A stretch of DNA of 64,000 nucleotides, from the NCBI RefSeq assembly GCF_902833645.1, contig NZ_CADFGE010000002.1:685158-749157 (forward strand). The letters run 5' to 3'. Positions 8,970 to 19,249 of the stretch are shown piece after piece. The notes beneath the pieces were generated by a model that saw only the letters and a program-made list of their open reading frames with translations, made no database searches and had not been told where the DNA came from. The DNA comes from Paraburkholderia fungorum. GTDB taxonomy: Bacteria > Pseudomonadota > Gammaproteobacteria > Burkholderiales > Burkholderiaceae. Made by a program: the position numbers and the translations under genes. Positions within the stretch are counted from its first letter, which is position 1. Each line of letters starts with the position of its first letter.

Positions 8970-9135
8970 CGTCGTGGCGGGGTTCCGTGAGTTTGCAGAG
9001 CGCTTTCAGTGAGCAAGAGTTCGTATTATGGCCATGCCGGACGGCATGCGTCCAATCCCGACGCTGTCTCGCGCCGGGTATCGCGACGTATGCAGCACAT
9101 CTGCCCTTGCTCGCCCTTGCTCCCGCTTCGTCCCG

Positions 9136-12100
9136 CTATGCTCTTTCGAGCGCCGCCATCTCGCGCACGATCACCAGCAGCATCGACAAGCTCGCGCCGC
9201 CCGTGGCCCGCAAATCGGCAAGCAGGCGCGCGTAACGCTCGAGTTGCGCAGCGCGCTTCTCGCGCCATGTCTGAACCAGGCCCTCGGGCGTCGACGCCTC
9301 GTCGGCATCGGCCAGCGCGCTCGTGGTCAGCGCGCGTTTCAGGCGTGCGAGCTCCGCCAGCGCCGTAGCACGCGCCAGCATGTCCCAGTGCGTGGGTGCC
9401 GGCAGTGCGGCCGCCCGCTCGCTGATCCAGCTGTAGTTCAGCAACGTGCCAAGCGCGAAGTAGACGCCCGCCACGAGTTCGAGATCGCGCCCGCAGGTCG
9501 ACGACACTTCGGCAATGTCTAGCAGCGCCGCCGAAATCTCACCACTGGCAATGCGCACCGCGAGGTCGCTATCGACACCGGCATCCACGAGCACGCGCTG
9601 CCGCTCGGACAGCGCTTCGAGATCGGCGGCCGGCAACAGCGCGGGCCATTGCGGCGCGAGCCGTTGCGCCGCGTCGCGGCAACGTGCGAGCAAGCCGGCG
9701 ACATCGCCGTCGCTGACCGCGCCCGATTGCAGTTGCCGCAAGAACCACAACGCGGAACGTTCGACGAGCCGCGCCACTTCGACGAACATGCGTGCCTGCA
9801 CGTCGTCGGCGACACGATTGTCGAGCGCGTCGATGCTGCGCCACACGTCGTCGAGATCGAACACATCGCGCGCCATGATGCAGGCCCGCACGATGTCGCC
9901 AGGCTTCGCATCGGTCTCTTCCATCAGCCGATGCACGAACTCGCAACCCACGCGATTCACCAGCGCATTGGTCAGATGGGTGGCGAGGATTTCCCGCCGC
10001 AACGGGTGGCGCTGCATCGGATCGCTGAAGCGTTGCCGCAACGGCTTCGGAAAGTACTCGACCAGCATGTCGCTGACGAGCGGGTCTTCCGGCATCGATG
10101 ATTCAAGCAACGCGTCGTACAGCCACATCTTGCTATAGGCAAGCAGCACCGCGCGCTCCGGCGTGGTCAGCCCCTGTTTCGCGGCCTGGCGTTCAGTGAC
10201 CTCTTCATCGCTCGGCAAGAACTCGATCACGCGATTCAGACGGCCCGCGCGTTCGAGATAACGCATCAGGCGCGCTTCGGCATCAAGCAACTCGACGCCA
10301 TAACGGCCCGCGATCGAGAGCGCCTGAGTCTGGTAGTAGTTGTCCTGCAAGACAAGCAGCCCGACTTCATCGGTCATTTCCGCGAGCAGCGTATTGCGCT
10401 GCTTCCCGGTCATTTCGCCATCGGAGACGACGAGGCCCAGCAAAATCTTGATGTTGACCTCGTGGTCCGAGCAGTCGACCCCGGCGGAGTTATCGATCGC
10501 GTCGGTATTGATGCGGCCGCCGCGCTGCGCAAACTCGATACGCCCCAGTTGCGTAAGACCGAGATTGCCACCTTCGGCCACGACCTTGCACTGCAGATCG
10601 GCGCCGTTGACACGGATCGCATCATTGGCACGGTCGCCGACCTGCTGATGCGTTTCACGGGTCGCCTTCACATAGGTGCCTATGCCGCCGTTGTAGAGCA
10701 GATCGACAGGCGCCTGCAGAATCGCGCGCATCAATTCAGCGGGCGCAAGCGCCGGCGCGCTGATGCCAAGCGCCGACTGCACCGCCGCGGACAACGGAAT
10801 CGTCTTGGCGGTGCGAGGGAACACGCCGCCGCCGGCCGAGATCAGCGACGGATCGTAGTCGGCCCAACTCGAGCGGTCCATACCGAACAAACGCCCACGT
10901 TCGGCAAGGCTTACTGCGGGGTCGGGGTTCGGATCGAGAAAGATATGCCGATGATCGAACGCGGCCACCAGTTTGATATGCGGTGACAGCAGCATGCCAT
11001 TACCGAATACATCGCCCGACATGTCGCCGATGCCGACGACGGTGAAATCCGTTGCCTGCGTATCGACGCCCATTTCCCGGAAGTGCCGCTTGACCGACTC
11101 CCACGCACCGCGCGCCGTGATAGCCATTTTCTTGTGGTCATAGCCGACGGAACCGCCGGACGCGAAAGCGTCGTCGAGCCAGAATCCGTACTCCTGAGAG
11201 ATCGCGTTCGCGTAGTCGGAGAAGGTAGCGGTGCCCTTGTCGGCGGCAACCACCAGATACGGATCGTCAGGGTCGTGCCGCACCACATCGGGCGGCGGCA
11301 CGATCGTGGTACCCGCGAGGTTGTCGGTTAGATCGAGCAAGCCGCGCAGGAAGGTCTGATAGCACGCGATGCCTTCACGCATCCACGCGTCACGCTCGGC
11401 CAGCGGCGGCGGATTCTTCACGACGAAACCGCCCTTTGAACCGACCGGCACGATCACCACGTTCTTCACCATCTGCGCTTTCATCAAGCCGAGCACTTCC
11501 GTGCGGAAGTCCTCACGCCGGTCCGACCAGCGCAGACCGCCGCGCGCGACACGGCCGCCGCGCAAATGCATGCCTTCTACTCGCGGCGAGTACACCCAGA
11601 TTTCGAACATCGGTTTCGGTTCGGGCAAACCGGGGACATGCGCGGGATCGAATTTGAACGACAGATACGGTTTGGCATGGCCCTCAGCATCGAATCGGTA
11701 GTAGTTCGTGCGCTGCGTCGCCTTGATGACGCCAAGGAATTGCCGCAGTATCCGGTCCTCGTCGAGATTCGGCACCTGATCGAGCGCACTGTCGATCCGC
11801 TTCAGCAAACCGTCGACGCGAACGTCACGCGTATCGCCGAGTACCGGATCGAAGCGCGCAATGAACAACTCCACCAGCATGCGGGCAATCGCCGGATTGC
11901 CGGTGACCGCGCGTTCGATGTACGCGTCGCTGAATGTCGAGCCCACCTGCCTCAAGTACTTGGCATAGGCACGCAGAATCGTCACCTCGCGCGCACTCAA
12001 TTGCGCGCGCAGCACGAGGCGGTTGAAATCGTCGCTTTCGATTGCGCCGGTCCACACCTGTTCGAATGCGTCTTCGAACAGATCCTTCACGCGTTCGATA

Positions 12101-13977
12101 TCGAACTCCGCATCGTCCGCGAGTTCGAGGCCGAAGTCGTGAATCCACGCAGGCGTGGCGTCGATAGCTTCGATCAGATAGGGCCGCTCTTCATCGACAC
12201 GTACGCCGAGATGTTCGAGCATCGGCAAGCTGCGCGACAACGCAATCGGCAAGCCCGCCCGATAGACCTTGAAACGAAACGCCCGCGGCCCGGCCTCTAT
12301 AGGACGGTACAGGTTCATGGCGAGCCGTTCGCTGCCCTGCACACGCTCGATCAACTCGATATCGCGCACCGCGGTGCGGGCCGGATAATCGTCGCGATAG
12401 CCAGCGGGAAACGAATCCGCATAGTGTTGCAGAAGACGATTACCCTGCTCTTCGCCGAATGCGTCGAGCAATGCATCGGCGAGATCGTCCTGCCAGCGGC
12501 GCGTGACCTGCACGAGCCGCGCTTCGAGTTCGCGCGTATCGACCTGAGGCATGCCGCCGGGTTTGGCGTGCACCACGAAATGAATCCGCGCCAGGGTGGA
12601 CTCTGATAACAGCGGCGTGAACTCGACGCTTTCGCCGTTGAATGCGGCGACAAGCAGGTTCGCGATACGCTGGCGCAGGTCCGTGTTGTATTTGTCGCGC
12701 GGCACGAACACCAGACACGACACGAAGCGGTCAAAACGATCCCGCCGTATGAACAGACGCGTGCGCTGATGCTCCTGCAAACGCAGCACACCCAGCGCGA
12801 TATCGTAAAGCTGGTCTTCGTCGGCCTGGAAGAGTTCGTCGCGCGGATAGGTTTCGAGCACCGTCACGAGCGATTTGGCCAGGTGGCCCTTCGGCAGGAA
12901 ACCGGCCCGCCGCACGATGTTCGCGCATTTGCGCCGCACGATTGGAATTTCCGAGGCCGACACCAGGTAGGCGGTAGAGGTGTACAGGCCGATGAACCGC
13001 CGCTCGCCGATCGTCTTGCCGTCCGCCCCCGTCAGCTTGATGCCCACATAATCCAGATAGCCCGGCCGATGCACAGTTGCGCGTGAATTGGCCTTGGTGA
13101 GGAAAATGGGCGACGAGCCGGAGATGATATCGGCGGCGGCCGGCGGCAACGGTGTGACTTCGGCGGCACCCGCCGGGCGCAGTTCATCGCGCAGAATGCC
13201 GAGGCCGGAGCCGGGCACCGCGCGCAGGCCAAAGCCGTCGCCATGCTGCACGAGTTCATAGTCGCGCTGGCCGAGAAACGTGAAATGGTCGGCCACCATC
13301 CATTCGAGGAATGCACGAGCTTCGACCCCTTCGGGTCCTGCTTCGCCGGCCTTCATGCCTTTGACGGTGACGCGCGCGAGTTCGACGATCTTCGGCCAGT
13401 CTTCCACTGCGGCACGCACGTCGCGCAACACTCGGGCGATTTCGTCACGCAATGCGTCGAGCTTCGCTGCGTCGCCGCAACGGTCGACTTCGAAGTGAAT
13501 GAACGAGGCAAGCTGCGAGCGCGTGTCGGTGGCGTCTTCGGCACCCTGGCTGACTCGCACGATGCTGCCGTCCGGACCACGCCAGATGCGAAAGACCGGA
13601 TGCACGACTGAATGCAACGCAAGCCCGAGACGGTTCACCGCCATCGATACCGAATCGACCAGAAACGGCATGTCGTCGTTGACGATCTCGATCACCGTGT
13701 GATCGGAATGCCAGCCATGTTGTTCGAGTATCGGGTTGTAGACGCGCAGCCGTTCGCTGCCAGGCACGAAGCGCTGCGCGGTTTGCCAGTGTGCGAGCGC
13801 CGCTCCGTACAGATCGGCGATTGCGCGGCTCTGCAGATCGTCGGCGTCGACGAAATCGTAGTAGTGCCGCAAGAAAGGTTCGACGATTTTGAAGGCCGGC
13901 TCGGGCAAGCGCCCACGCGCAAATTCGAAGACATCGTTCAGCAGGTGCGTGACGGCTTCTTCATTCTTTGCTTGCAT
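9136..13977 (-). CDS. gdhB: NAD-specific glutamate dehydrogenase, 180-kDa type
   Basis: 1613-residue catabolic enzyme oxidising L-glutamate to 2-oxoglutarate and ammonium with NAD. Length fits the L-GDH180 class. The N-terminal third holds ACT-like regulatory segments; the catalytic core near residues 800-1100 shows RGGLRWSDRREDFRTEVLGL, NVVIVPVGSKGGFVVKNPPP and VGIGDMSGDVFGNGMLLS, followed by EGGNLGLTQLGRIEFA. The ATG at 13977 is preceded by AGGGGAG; an upstream ATG at 14076 adds an unlikely 33 residues. It may share transcription with the two minus-strand genes upstream. The symbol follows Pseudomonas usage. A frame of 346 codons antisense to it (11566-12606) is a shadow. Confidence 0.95.
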   Translation of the reverse strand: MQAKNEEAVTHLLNDVFEFARGRLPEPAFKIVEPFLRHYYDFVDADDLQSRAIADLYGAALAHWQTAQRFVPGSERLRVYNPILEQHGWHSDHTVIEIVNDDMPFLVDSVSMAVNRLGLALHSVVHPVFRIWRGPDGSIVRVSQGAEDATDTRSQLASFIHFEVDRCGDAAKLDALRDEIARVLRDVRAAVEDWPKIVELARVTVKGMKAGEAGPEGVEARAFLEWMVADHFTFLGQRDYELVQHGDGFGLRAVPGSGLGILRDELRPAGAAEVTPLPPAAADIISGSSPIFLTKANSRATVHRPGYLDYVGIKLTGADGKTIGERRFIGLYTSTAYLVSASEIPIVRRKCANIVRRAGFLPKGHLAKSLVTVLETYPRDELFQADEDQLYDIALGVLRLQEHQRTRLFIRRDRFDRFVSCLVFVPRDKYNTDLRQRIANLLVAAFNGESVEFTPLLSESTLARIHFVVHAKPGGMPQVDTRELEARLVQVTRRWQDDLADALLDAFGEEQGNRLLQHYADSFPAGYRDDYPARTAVRDIELIERVQGSERLAMNLYRPIEAGPRAFRFKVYRAGLPIALSRSLPMLEHLGVRVDEERPYLIEAIDATPAWIHDFGLELADDAEFDIERVKDLFEDAFEQVWTGAIESDDFNRLVLRAQLSAREVTILRAYAKYLRQVGSTFSDAYIERAVTGNPAIARMLVELFIARFDPVLGDTRDVRVDGLLKRIDSALDQVPNLDEDRILRQFLGVIKATQRTNYYRFDAEGHAKPYLSFKFDPAHVPGLPEPKPMFEIWVYSPRVEGMHLRGGRVARGGLRWSDRREDFRTEVLGLMKAQMVKNVVIVPVGSKGGFVVKNPPPLAERDAWMREGIACYQTFLRGLLDLTDNLAGTTIVPPPDVVRHDPDDPYLVVAADKGTATFSDYANAISQEYGFWLDDAFASGGSVGYDHKKMAITARGAWESVKRHFREMGVDTQATDFTVVGIGDMSGDVFGNGMLLSPHIKLVAAFDHRHIFLDPNPDPAVSLAERGRLFGMDRSSWADYDPSLISAGGGVFPRTAKTIPLSAAVQSALGISAPALAPAELMRAILQAPVDLLYNGGIGTYVKATRETHQQVGDRANDAIRVNGADLQCKVVAEGGNLGLTQLGRIEFAQRGGRINTDAIDNSAGVDCSDHEVNIKILLGLVVSDGEMTGKQRNTLLAEMTDEVGLLVLQDNYYQTQALSIAGRYGVELLDAEARLMRYLERAGRLNRVIEFLPSDEEVTERQAAKQGLTTPERAVLLAYSKMWLYDALLESSMPEDPLVSDMLVEYFPKPLRQRFSDPMQRHPLRREILATHLTNALVNRVGCEFVHRLMEETDAKPGDIVRACIMARDVFDLDDVWRSIDALDNRVADDVQARMFVEVARLVERSALWFLRQLQSGAVSDGDVAGLLARCRDAAQRLAPQWPALLPAADLEALSERQRVLVDAGVDSDLAVRIASGEISAALLDIAEVSSTCGRDLELVAGVYFALGTLLNYSWISERAAALPAPTHWDMLARATALAELARLKRALTTSALADADEASTPEGLVQTWREKRAAQLERYARLLADLRATGGASLSMLLVIVREMAALERA

Positions 13978-14131
13978 GATCAACTCCCCTGGCGGGCGGC
14001 AATAGCGCGTATCGCTCGATTCGCATGCATCGTCTGAAGAGGGATTATGCGCCTGCCGCCCCGAAAAGCGATGCATGAGCGCACTTAGGTTATACCCGTT
14101 GCCGTTATGCGTCGCGCTTCAGCGCTTCTGC

Positions 14132-14908
14132 CTAAAGCACGGCCTGCGATTCCCCGGCCTCCTGCTTCAGCCATGCCTCGACCTGTTCGCTGGTCCACGC
14201 CGGGTCGTCGTGCGGCAGGTCGTGGCCGGCCCACTGATGCTCGCGATGCGTTGCGCCCCAGGCCGCCGCAAGCTTCGCCGAACAGACCGGGTTGACCAGT
14301 TTGTCGGCGCGTGAAGAGAGAATCAGCAACGGGCAACGCGGCTTCGTTGCCGCCGCGCGAAAGCGCGCAGCCGCCCATAGCTGCCGTAGCGCGTTGCCCC
14401 GCAGCACTGGCGCGCTCCGGCGAATTTCGCTCCACGCTTCGAGATCCGCGCCCAACGTTTCGACGTTATTGCACGTGAGCCGATGGATGCCGCTTTCCGC
14501 GCGCGGCGCATCGAGCCAGTGAGCGGCCACGCCCACGAGGCCCGGCCACGCGGACGGACGCAGGCGTTCGTGCACGCGGCTGAACGGCCGCATGCTGGTG
14601 TTGATCAGCACGAGCCTCTCGATTTCGGCGGGATAGCGCTGCGCCCAATCGGTCGCCACCATGCCGCCAAGCGACATCGCCAGTACGCGATAAGGGCCTG
14701 GCGCCCCGGTTTGCAGCGCAGCAATCCGCACGAAGCCCACCATCTCTTCCACGCGAGCCGGTGCGGGCAAATGGTTGAGCTCGCCGTTGCCCGGCAGATC
14801 GAGCAACAAAAGGCGATCCGTGCCGGTCGCTTCGCGTAGCACGCTGGGCAATCGACCCCAGTGGCGGGTTTCGCGCGTCAATCCGCGCAACAGAATCCAA
14901 GTGCTCAT
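14132..14908 (-). CDS. Alpha/beta hydrolase
   Basis: 258-residue alpha/beta hydrolase fold protein. The nucleophile elbow is LAMSLGGMVATDW (A-M-S-L-G), the acid is in LSSRADKLVNP and the histidine in HQWAGHDLPHDDP. The start at 14908 overlaps the stop of the upstream peptidase gene by four bases (ATGA), so the two are translationally coupled; an in-frame upstream start inside that gene is less likely. Substrate unknown; pairing with an M14 peptidase suggests a hydrolytic processing module. Confidence 0.87.
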   Translation of the reverse strand: MSTWILLRGLTRETRHWGRLPSVLREATGTDRLLLLDLPGNGELNHLPAPARVEEMVGFVRIAALQTGAPGPYRVLAMSLGGMVATDWAQRYPAEIERLVLINTSMRPFSRVHERLRPSAWPGLVGVAAHWLDAPRAESGIHRLTCNNVETLGADLEAWSEIRRSAPVLRGNALRQLWAAARFRAAATKPRCPLLILSSRADKLVNPVCSAKLAAAWGATHREHQWAGHDLPHDDPAWTSEQVEAWLKQEAGESQAVL

Positions 14909-15939
14909 AACACTGCCGGTTTGGACCAATGCTCAGTCGCGCTTTGCAGCAATTGCTCGCGACGCTTGCCTTGCGGCAGCCAGCGTTGCGACGAGAACGC
15001 CGCACGCGCGAGGAAATCGAGCAGATTCGCATGACGCCGCAGCACGCGCGCGGTGCGATGCGCCTTCACCGGATTGAACATGCCCTGGCGCGAAAACAGT
15101 TGGCGGGGATTCTTCTTGATCCACAACCACGAACCGAGTTCGAGCGTCATCGGCAGGAAGATGTTCGGCGCCGGCGCGCGGTCGTACGCGAAATCCCACA
15201 GGTCGCCGTGCAGCAGGTACTGGTGGCTCTGCGGTTCGAACGCGTAGCCATGATGCGGATGCGCGCGTTCGAACATGGTTTTGAGCATGTACATTTCCGG
15301 CAGATGCGCCATCAGCTTGCGCGTGCGCGCGTAAGGAAACCATATGCTATCGCGCCAGCCGTAACCCGAGTGGCAGTCGAGCGCAATGCTCAGGGGCCGC
15401 GCGGCCATTTCGGTTTCGACCACCTGCAGCAGCGCAGCCGCCTCCGGCTCCATGGGCTCGCCCGGCCGGCCGCGATACCAGGGCAGCCATGCACCCACCC
15501 GCTGGCCACCCGCGAGCAGCGGCACGCGTTCGTCGGCATTCTGCGGCGCGTTGCGCATCAGATCGACGCCATTGGGATTGGCCCGCGTGGCAGCCCACAT
15601 GCCGCCCGGATTGACGATCGGCATAAAGATCAGACGAATCGACTGCAATTGCCGCACCAGCAGTTCGTCCCATTCCAGCCGGGCGAGCAGCGCGCGCATG
15701 TAGTCGAGCACGAGTTGCGAGCCGATCCGTTCAAGCCCGTGAATGCCGCCAAAAAACCCGATTGCGGGCGCGAGTGGATCCGTCGAGCCGATACTCGCGG
15801 TGTGCACGGCGAATTGCCGCCCCCGCACCGTGGTGTCGCAGACTGTGCGAATCTCGAAGCTGGCGCTGCCCTGGTCGAGGATCGACTTGAGATCTTCGTA
15901 CTCCGCAAAACTGTCGGGAAGAAAGCTCAAAGGCTGCAT
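14905..15939 (-). CDS. M14-family zinc metallopeptidase
   Basis: 344-residue cytoplasmic zinc carboxypeptidase-like protein. The zinc ligands appear as HGLE (His67, Glu70) in GGIHGLERIG and the distal His in LDCHSGYGWRD; substrate-binding Arg lies in NPNGVDLMRN; the catalytic Glu is in MTLELGSWLW. No signal peptide. It is probably an amidase or carboxypeptidase of the DUF2817/M14-like group. It is first of a coupled pair with the alpha/beta hydrolase and divergent from phnC across a 291-bp region. Confidence 0.88.
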   Translation of the reverse strand: MQPLSFLPDSFAEYEDLKSILDQGSASFEIRTVCDTTVRGRQFAVHTASIGSTDPLAPAIGFFGGIHGLERIGSQLVLDYMRALLARLEWDELLVRQLQSIRLIFMPIVNPGGMWAATRANPNGVDLMRNAPQNADERVPLLAGGQRVGAWLPWYRGRPGEPMEPEAAALLQVVETEMAARPLSIALDCHSGYGWRDSIWFPYARTRKLMAHLPEMYMLKTMFERAHPHHGYAFEPQSHQYLLHGDLWDFAYDRAPAPNIFLPMTLELGSWLWIKKNPRQLFSRQGMFNPVKAHRTARVLRRHANLLDFLARAAFSSQRWLPQGKRREQLLQSATEHWSKPAVL

Positions 15940-16046
15940 GACGACATCGAAAGGAACTGCAAGGTTATTGGGGACGGCACACTCAATGACGCAATATAGC
16001 CTGGCCGCACACGGTCATGCGAAACCGATGCCGCACATCGTAGATC

Positions 16047-16064
16047 GTGTCACACGGGTGTCAT
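16047..16064 (+). promoter_or_regulatory. Pho-box-like site upstream of phnC
   Basis: GTGTCAC ACGG GTGTCAT: two seven-base half sites with an 11-bp period, the layout of PhoB boxes (CTGTCAT, four bases, CTGTCAY). Five to six of seven positions per half site match. A TGTCATT...AATGACA inverted repeat (16059-16085) overlaps it. The distance to the phnC start is 166 bp. PhoB control is inferred, and fits phosphate-starvation control of phosphonate importers. Confidence 0.55.
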
Positions 16065-16132
16065 TTTCTATTCGAACGAATGACATCCTGCTGCCTTTTC
16101 GGCGACTCAAAAAAGACACATGAAGATATAGT

Positions 16133-16142
16133 CGTCTAGACG
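16133..16142. promoter_or_regulatory. CGTCTAGACG palindrome upstream of phnC
   Basis: A perfect 10-bp palindrome with the GTCTAGAC core typical of HutC-subfamily GntR operators (the subfamily that includes PhnF). It lies between the Pho-box-like site and phnC. No such regulator gene is in the window, so its use is a guess. Confidence 0.3.
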
Positions 16143-16230
16143 TTGCGATGCCTTCACTCAACCGTCACAGACGCTTCCTAGAATGAGCCCCACACATGCC
16201 GGCAATGGCCGGATGCATCAAGGGGTACTT

Positions 16231-17148
16231 ATGGAAACAATTCGGGAAGCAATCCGTATCGAACGCCTGAGCAAGACGTTCAGCAATGGCCGCAAGGCGC
16301 TGGACGAAATCGATCTGCGTGTCGAACCGGGCGAAATGGTTGCCTTGATCGGCGCCTCTGGTTCGGGCAAGTCGACGCTGCTGCGGCACATCGCGGGCTT
16401 CACGGCTTCGGATGCACAGCCGTCGCAGATCGCGATTCTCGGCCGGCCGATCCAGCAAAACGGCCGCATCGTCCGGGAAGTGCGCAGTATTCGCCGCGAT
16501 ATCGGTTTTGTGTTCCAGCAATTCAATCTGGTGAACCGGCTTTCGGTGGAGCGCAACGTCCTGATCGGCGCGCTCGCGCGGCTGCCTTTGTGGCGCCGTC
16601 TCAGCGGGCGCTTCCCGGCCGCGGAACGGGCGCTTTCGATGGCCGCGCTCAATGAAGTCGGCATCGGCGACCATGCGCGCGAACGCGCCGCCAATCTCTC
16701 CGGCGGTCAGCAGCAACGCGCCGCCCTCGCGCGAGCGCTGGTGCAACGCGCGCGCATCGTGCTCGCCGACGAACCCATCGCCTCACTCGACCCCGAATCG
16801 TCGCGCCGCGTGATGGAAATGCTGCGCACGCTCAACGTCGAGCATCAGTTGACGGTGCTGGTGTCGCTGCATCAGGTCGACATCGCCATGCAGTTTTGCC
16901 CGCGCACAGTTGCGCTGCGTCGCGGCAAGGTGGTCTACGACGGCCCATCCTCGTCGCTGAGCCCTGCCCTGCTAAAGAAACTCTATGGCGACGACGCCCG
17001 CGAACTGCTCGACGAGGCCGCGGCCGACAGCATGGCCCATCAGGCGGACAACGCCGTCAGCGGGAGCGACGCCAGCGCTCCGGCGAGCGACGCCGCCCCC
17101 AACTCGACACGCTATGCGTTCGCCCTCAATCCGGTGCACTCGAACTGA
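16231..17148 (+). CDS. phnC: Phosphonate-type ABC transporter ATPase PhnC
   Basis: 305-residue ATP-binding subunit of a phosphonate/phosphite/phosphate-ester importer. Walker [10 protein letters not shown] at 41-49, Q-loop [12 protein letters not shown], signature LSGGQQQR at 156-163, Walker B IVLADEP at 176-182, H-loop VLVSLHQVD. The ATG at 16231 is preferred for its AAGGGG; upstream ATGs at 16183 and 16213 lack one. A C-terminal extension of about 40 residues rich in Ala, Ser and Asp is unusual. First gene of phnCDE; no C-P lyase genes are nearby, so the substrate must be processed by enzymes encoded elsewhere. Confidence 0.92.
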   Translation: METIREAIRIERLSKTFSNGRKALDEIDLRVEPGEMVALIGASGSGKSTLLRHIAGFTASDAQPSQIAILGRPIQQNGRIVREVRSIRRDIGFVFQQFNLVNRLSVERNVLIGALARLPLWRRLSGRFPAAERALSMAALNEVGIGDHARERAANLSGGQQQRAALARALVQRARIVLADEPIASLDPESSRRVMEMLRTLNVEHQLTVLVSLHQVDIAMQFCPRTVALRRGKVVYDGPSSSLSPALLKKLYGDDARELLDEAAADSMAHQADNAVSGSDASAPASDAAPNSTRYAFALNPVHSN

Positions 17149-17191
17149 GCGCGCCGACCCATTCTGTTCACTCAACCGGACTTCAAAAGCG

Positions 17192-18196
17192 ATGAAATTT
17201 CTGCGTTCGTTAGGTTCATTACGTTCACTTCGTTCATTAGTCACGCTGACTGTCGGCGCGGCCGCATTCGCCGGCGCCGCCACCGCACACGCGGAAGACA
17301 TCAACCTCGGCATCATTTCGACCGACTCCTCCTCGGTGCTGAAACAGCGCTGGGAACCGCTGATCGAGGACATGAACAAGCAAACCGGCCTGAATGTCAA
17401 AGCGTTCTTCGCGACCGACTACGCCGGCATCATTGAAGGCATGCGCTTCAACAAGGTACAGGTCGGCTATTTCGGCAATGCATCGGCGATCGAGGCGGTG
17501 GATCGTTCGCAAGGCGAAGTATTCGCGAAGGTGCTGTATGCGAACGGCCAGCTCGGCTACAAGTCGGTGCTCATCACCAACGTCAACAGCCGCTTCAAGA
17601 CGCTGGACGATGTGTTCAAGGACACGAAGGACGTCACGCTCGGTTTCGGCGATCCGAACTCCACTTCGGGCACGCTGATCCCCGGTTATTACCTGTTCGC
17701 CAAGCGCAACATATCGGTCAATACGGCATTCAAGGCGGTGCTGCCGTCGAGTCATGAGGCGAACCTGCTGGCCGTGGTGAACAACAAGATCGACGTCGCG
17801 ACGAATAACACCGAGATGCTCGATACGCTCAAGCAACAACATCCGGACAAGTTCGCGCAAGTACGCGTGCTGTGGACTTCGCCGCTGATTCCGTCGGACC
17901 CGCTAGTTTGGCGCAAGGATCTGCCGCAAGCCACCAAGGACAAGATCCGCAACTTCTTCCTGAACTACGGCAAGACCGATCCGCACGAGAAACAGGTTAT
18001 GGCCTCGATTACCGGTTACGCCGGTTTCGCGGCATCGTCGGATGCGCAGTTGCTGCCGATCCGCCAGGTCGCGTTGTACCGCCAGAAGCAGAAGATCGAG
18101 AGCGACACCCATCTTTCCGATGACGACCGCAAGACGCAGTTGGCCGACATCGACGCGAAGATGAGCGCACTCAATAGCGCCGTATCGAAGCAATGA
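17192..18196 (+). CDS. phnD: Phosphonate ABC transporter substrate-binding protein PhnD
   Basis: 334-residue periplasmic binding protein. Signal peptide to about residue 33 ([13 protein letters not shown]), then [20 protein letters not shown] and the family's ligand-loop region [18 protein letters not shown]. The n-region is built from a fourfold 9-bp tandem repeat (17204-17239) giving (R/G)SL units with TTA leucine codons, rare here. It follows phnC by 43 bp and overlaps phnE by four bases. Confidence 0.92.
   Translation: MKFLRSLGSLRSLRSLVTLTVGAAAFAGAATAHAEDINLGIISTDSSSVLKQRWEPLIEDMNKQTGLNVKAFFATDYAGIIEGMRFNKVQVGYFGNASAIEAVDRSQGEVFAKVLYANGQLGYKSVLITNVNSRFKTLDDVFKDTKDVTLGFGDPNSTSGTLIPGYYLFAKRNISVNTAFKAVLPSSHEANLLAVVNNKIDVATNNTEMLDTLKQQHPDKFAQVRVLWTSPLIPSDPLVWRKDLPQATKDKIRNFFLNYGKTDPHEKQVMASITGYAGFAASSDAQLLPIRQVALYRQKQKIESDTHLSDDDRKTQLADIDAKMSALNSAVSKQ
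17204..17239 (+). repeat. 9-bp tandem repeat x4 inside phnD signal sequence
   Basis: CGTTCGTTA, GGTTCATTA, CGTTCACTT, CGTTCATTA in exact register. Each unit encodes Arg/Gly-Ser-Leu, so gain or loss of a unit keeps the frame but changes the length and charge of the signal-peptide n-region. Confidence 0.85.
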
Positions 18197-19035
18197 ACAC
18201 GGTTGATCTGATCACGTCGCCCACGCGCGCGAGCGAAGCGCTCGCCGCGCAGGCGGCACGGCACCCCGCGCCTGCCGCGGGCAAGCGCAGCTGGTTGTCG
18301 CTCGTAGGCTGGATCGCCGTGCTTGCCGTACTGGGTGGCGCGTGGCACGGCGCCGACATGCGTCCGCTCGATCTGTTTTCCGACTCCGGCAATATGGGTC
18401 AGTTCGCCAAGGACTTCTTCCCGCCGGACTTCACCGAATGGCGCAGCTATTTGCACGAGATGTACGTGACGCTCTCCGTTGCCGTGTGGGGCACCGTGCT
18501 CTCGCTGGTGTGCGCCGTGCCGTGCGGCCTGATGTCCGCGCACAACATGGCGCCCATGTGGGTCGTACAACCGATGCGCCGCATGATGGACGCCTGCCGC
18601 GCGATCAATGAAATGGTCTTCGCGATGCTGTTCATCGTCGCCGTGGGACTCGGTCCGTTCGCCGGCGTGCTGGCGTTATGGGTGCACACCACCGGCGTGC
18701 TCGCCAAGCTCTTTGCCGAAGCGGTCGAGGCTATCGATCCGCGTCCCGCCGAAGGCGTGCGCGCGACCGGCGCCACCAGTCTCGACGAAATCATTTACGG
18801 CGTGCTGCCGCAAGTGTTGCCGTTGTGGATCTCGTATGCGTTATATCGCTTCGAATCGAACGTGCGCTCGGCGATGGTGGTCGGCATGGTCGGCGCGGGT
18901 GGGATCGGCGTGGTGCTGTATGAGGCGATCCGTTCGTTCAATTACGCGCAGACGGCAGCGGTGATGATCATGGTGATTGTCGTCGTGACGGTGATCGACA
19001 TGGCATCCGCGTGGCTGCGAGAACGCGTGACCTGA
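18193..19035 (+). CDS. phnE: Phosphonate ABC transporter permease PhnE
   Basis: 280-residue inner-membrane subunit with about five to six helices. The EAA-loop that docks PhnC is [20 protein letters not shown], followed by the conserved [17 protein letters not shown]. The start overlaps the phnD stop (ATGA), so it is translationally coupled. It completes the importer; a single permease forms the homodimeric channel in this family. Confidence 0.93.
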   Translation: MNTVDLITSPTRASEALAAQAARHPAPAAGKRSWLSLVGWIAVLAVLGGAWHGADMRPLDLFSDSGNMGQFAKDFFPPDFTEWRSYLHEMYVTLSVAVWGTVLSLVCAVPCGLMSAHNMAPMWVVQPMRRMMDACRAINEMVFAMLFIVAVGLGPFAGVLALWVHTTGVLAKLFAEAVEAIDPRPAEGVRATGATSLDEIIYGVLPQVLPLWISYALYRFESNVRSAMVVGMVGAGGIGVVLYEAIRSFNYAQTAAVMIMVIVVVTVIDMASAWLRERVT

Positions 19036-19209
19036 CCGTTCCGCGATTTCCGCGTGCCGGAGCCCCGGTGTGCAGGCATTACGCCTGCGCCCGGGTCGAG
19101 CAGCGGCTGACTGTCACCACAAAATGCCGCTCACTGCCACATAAAGCCCCTTCAATTTAGTCGCCCACCCCTCCATTCCGGCGTTCTGCTGGAATAATCA
19201 CCTGCTTGC

Positions 19210-19229
19210 GGCCGGCTTTCGGCCTTTTT
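19210..19229 (+). terminator. Rho-independent terminator after phnCDE
   Basis: GGCCG-gcttt-CGGCC stem followed by five T. It ends 20 bp before the EamA start, so it separates the two transcription units. Confidence 0.7.
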
Positions 19230-19249
19230 ACTCTTCTTCCTGGCCTCCG

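Noticed and set aside
11566..12606. Plus-strand frame of 346 codons
   Set aside because: Antisense shadow inside the glutamate dehydrogenase gene, caused by high-GC codon bias.
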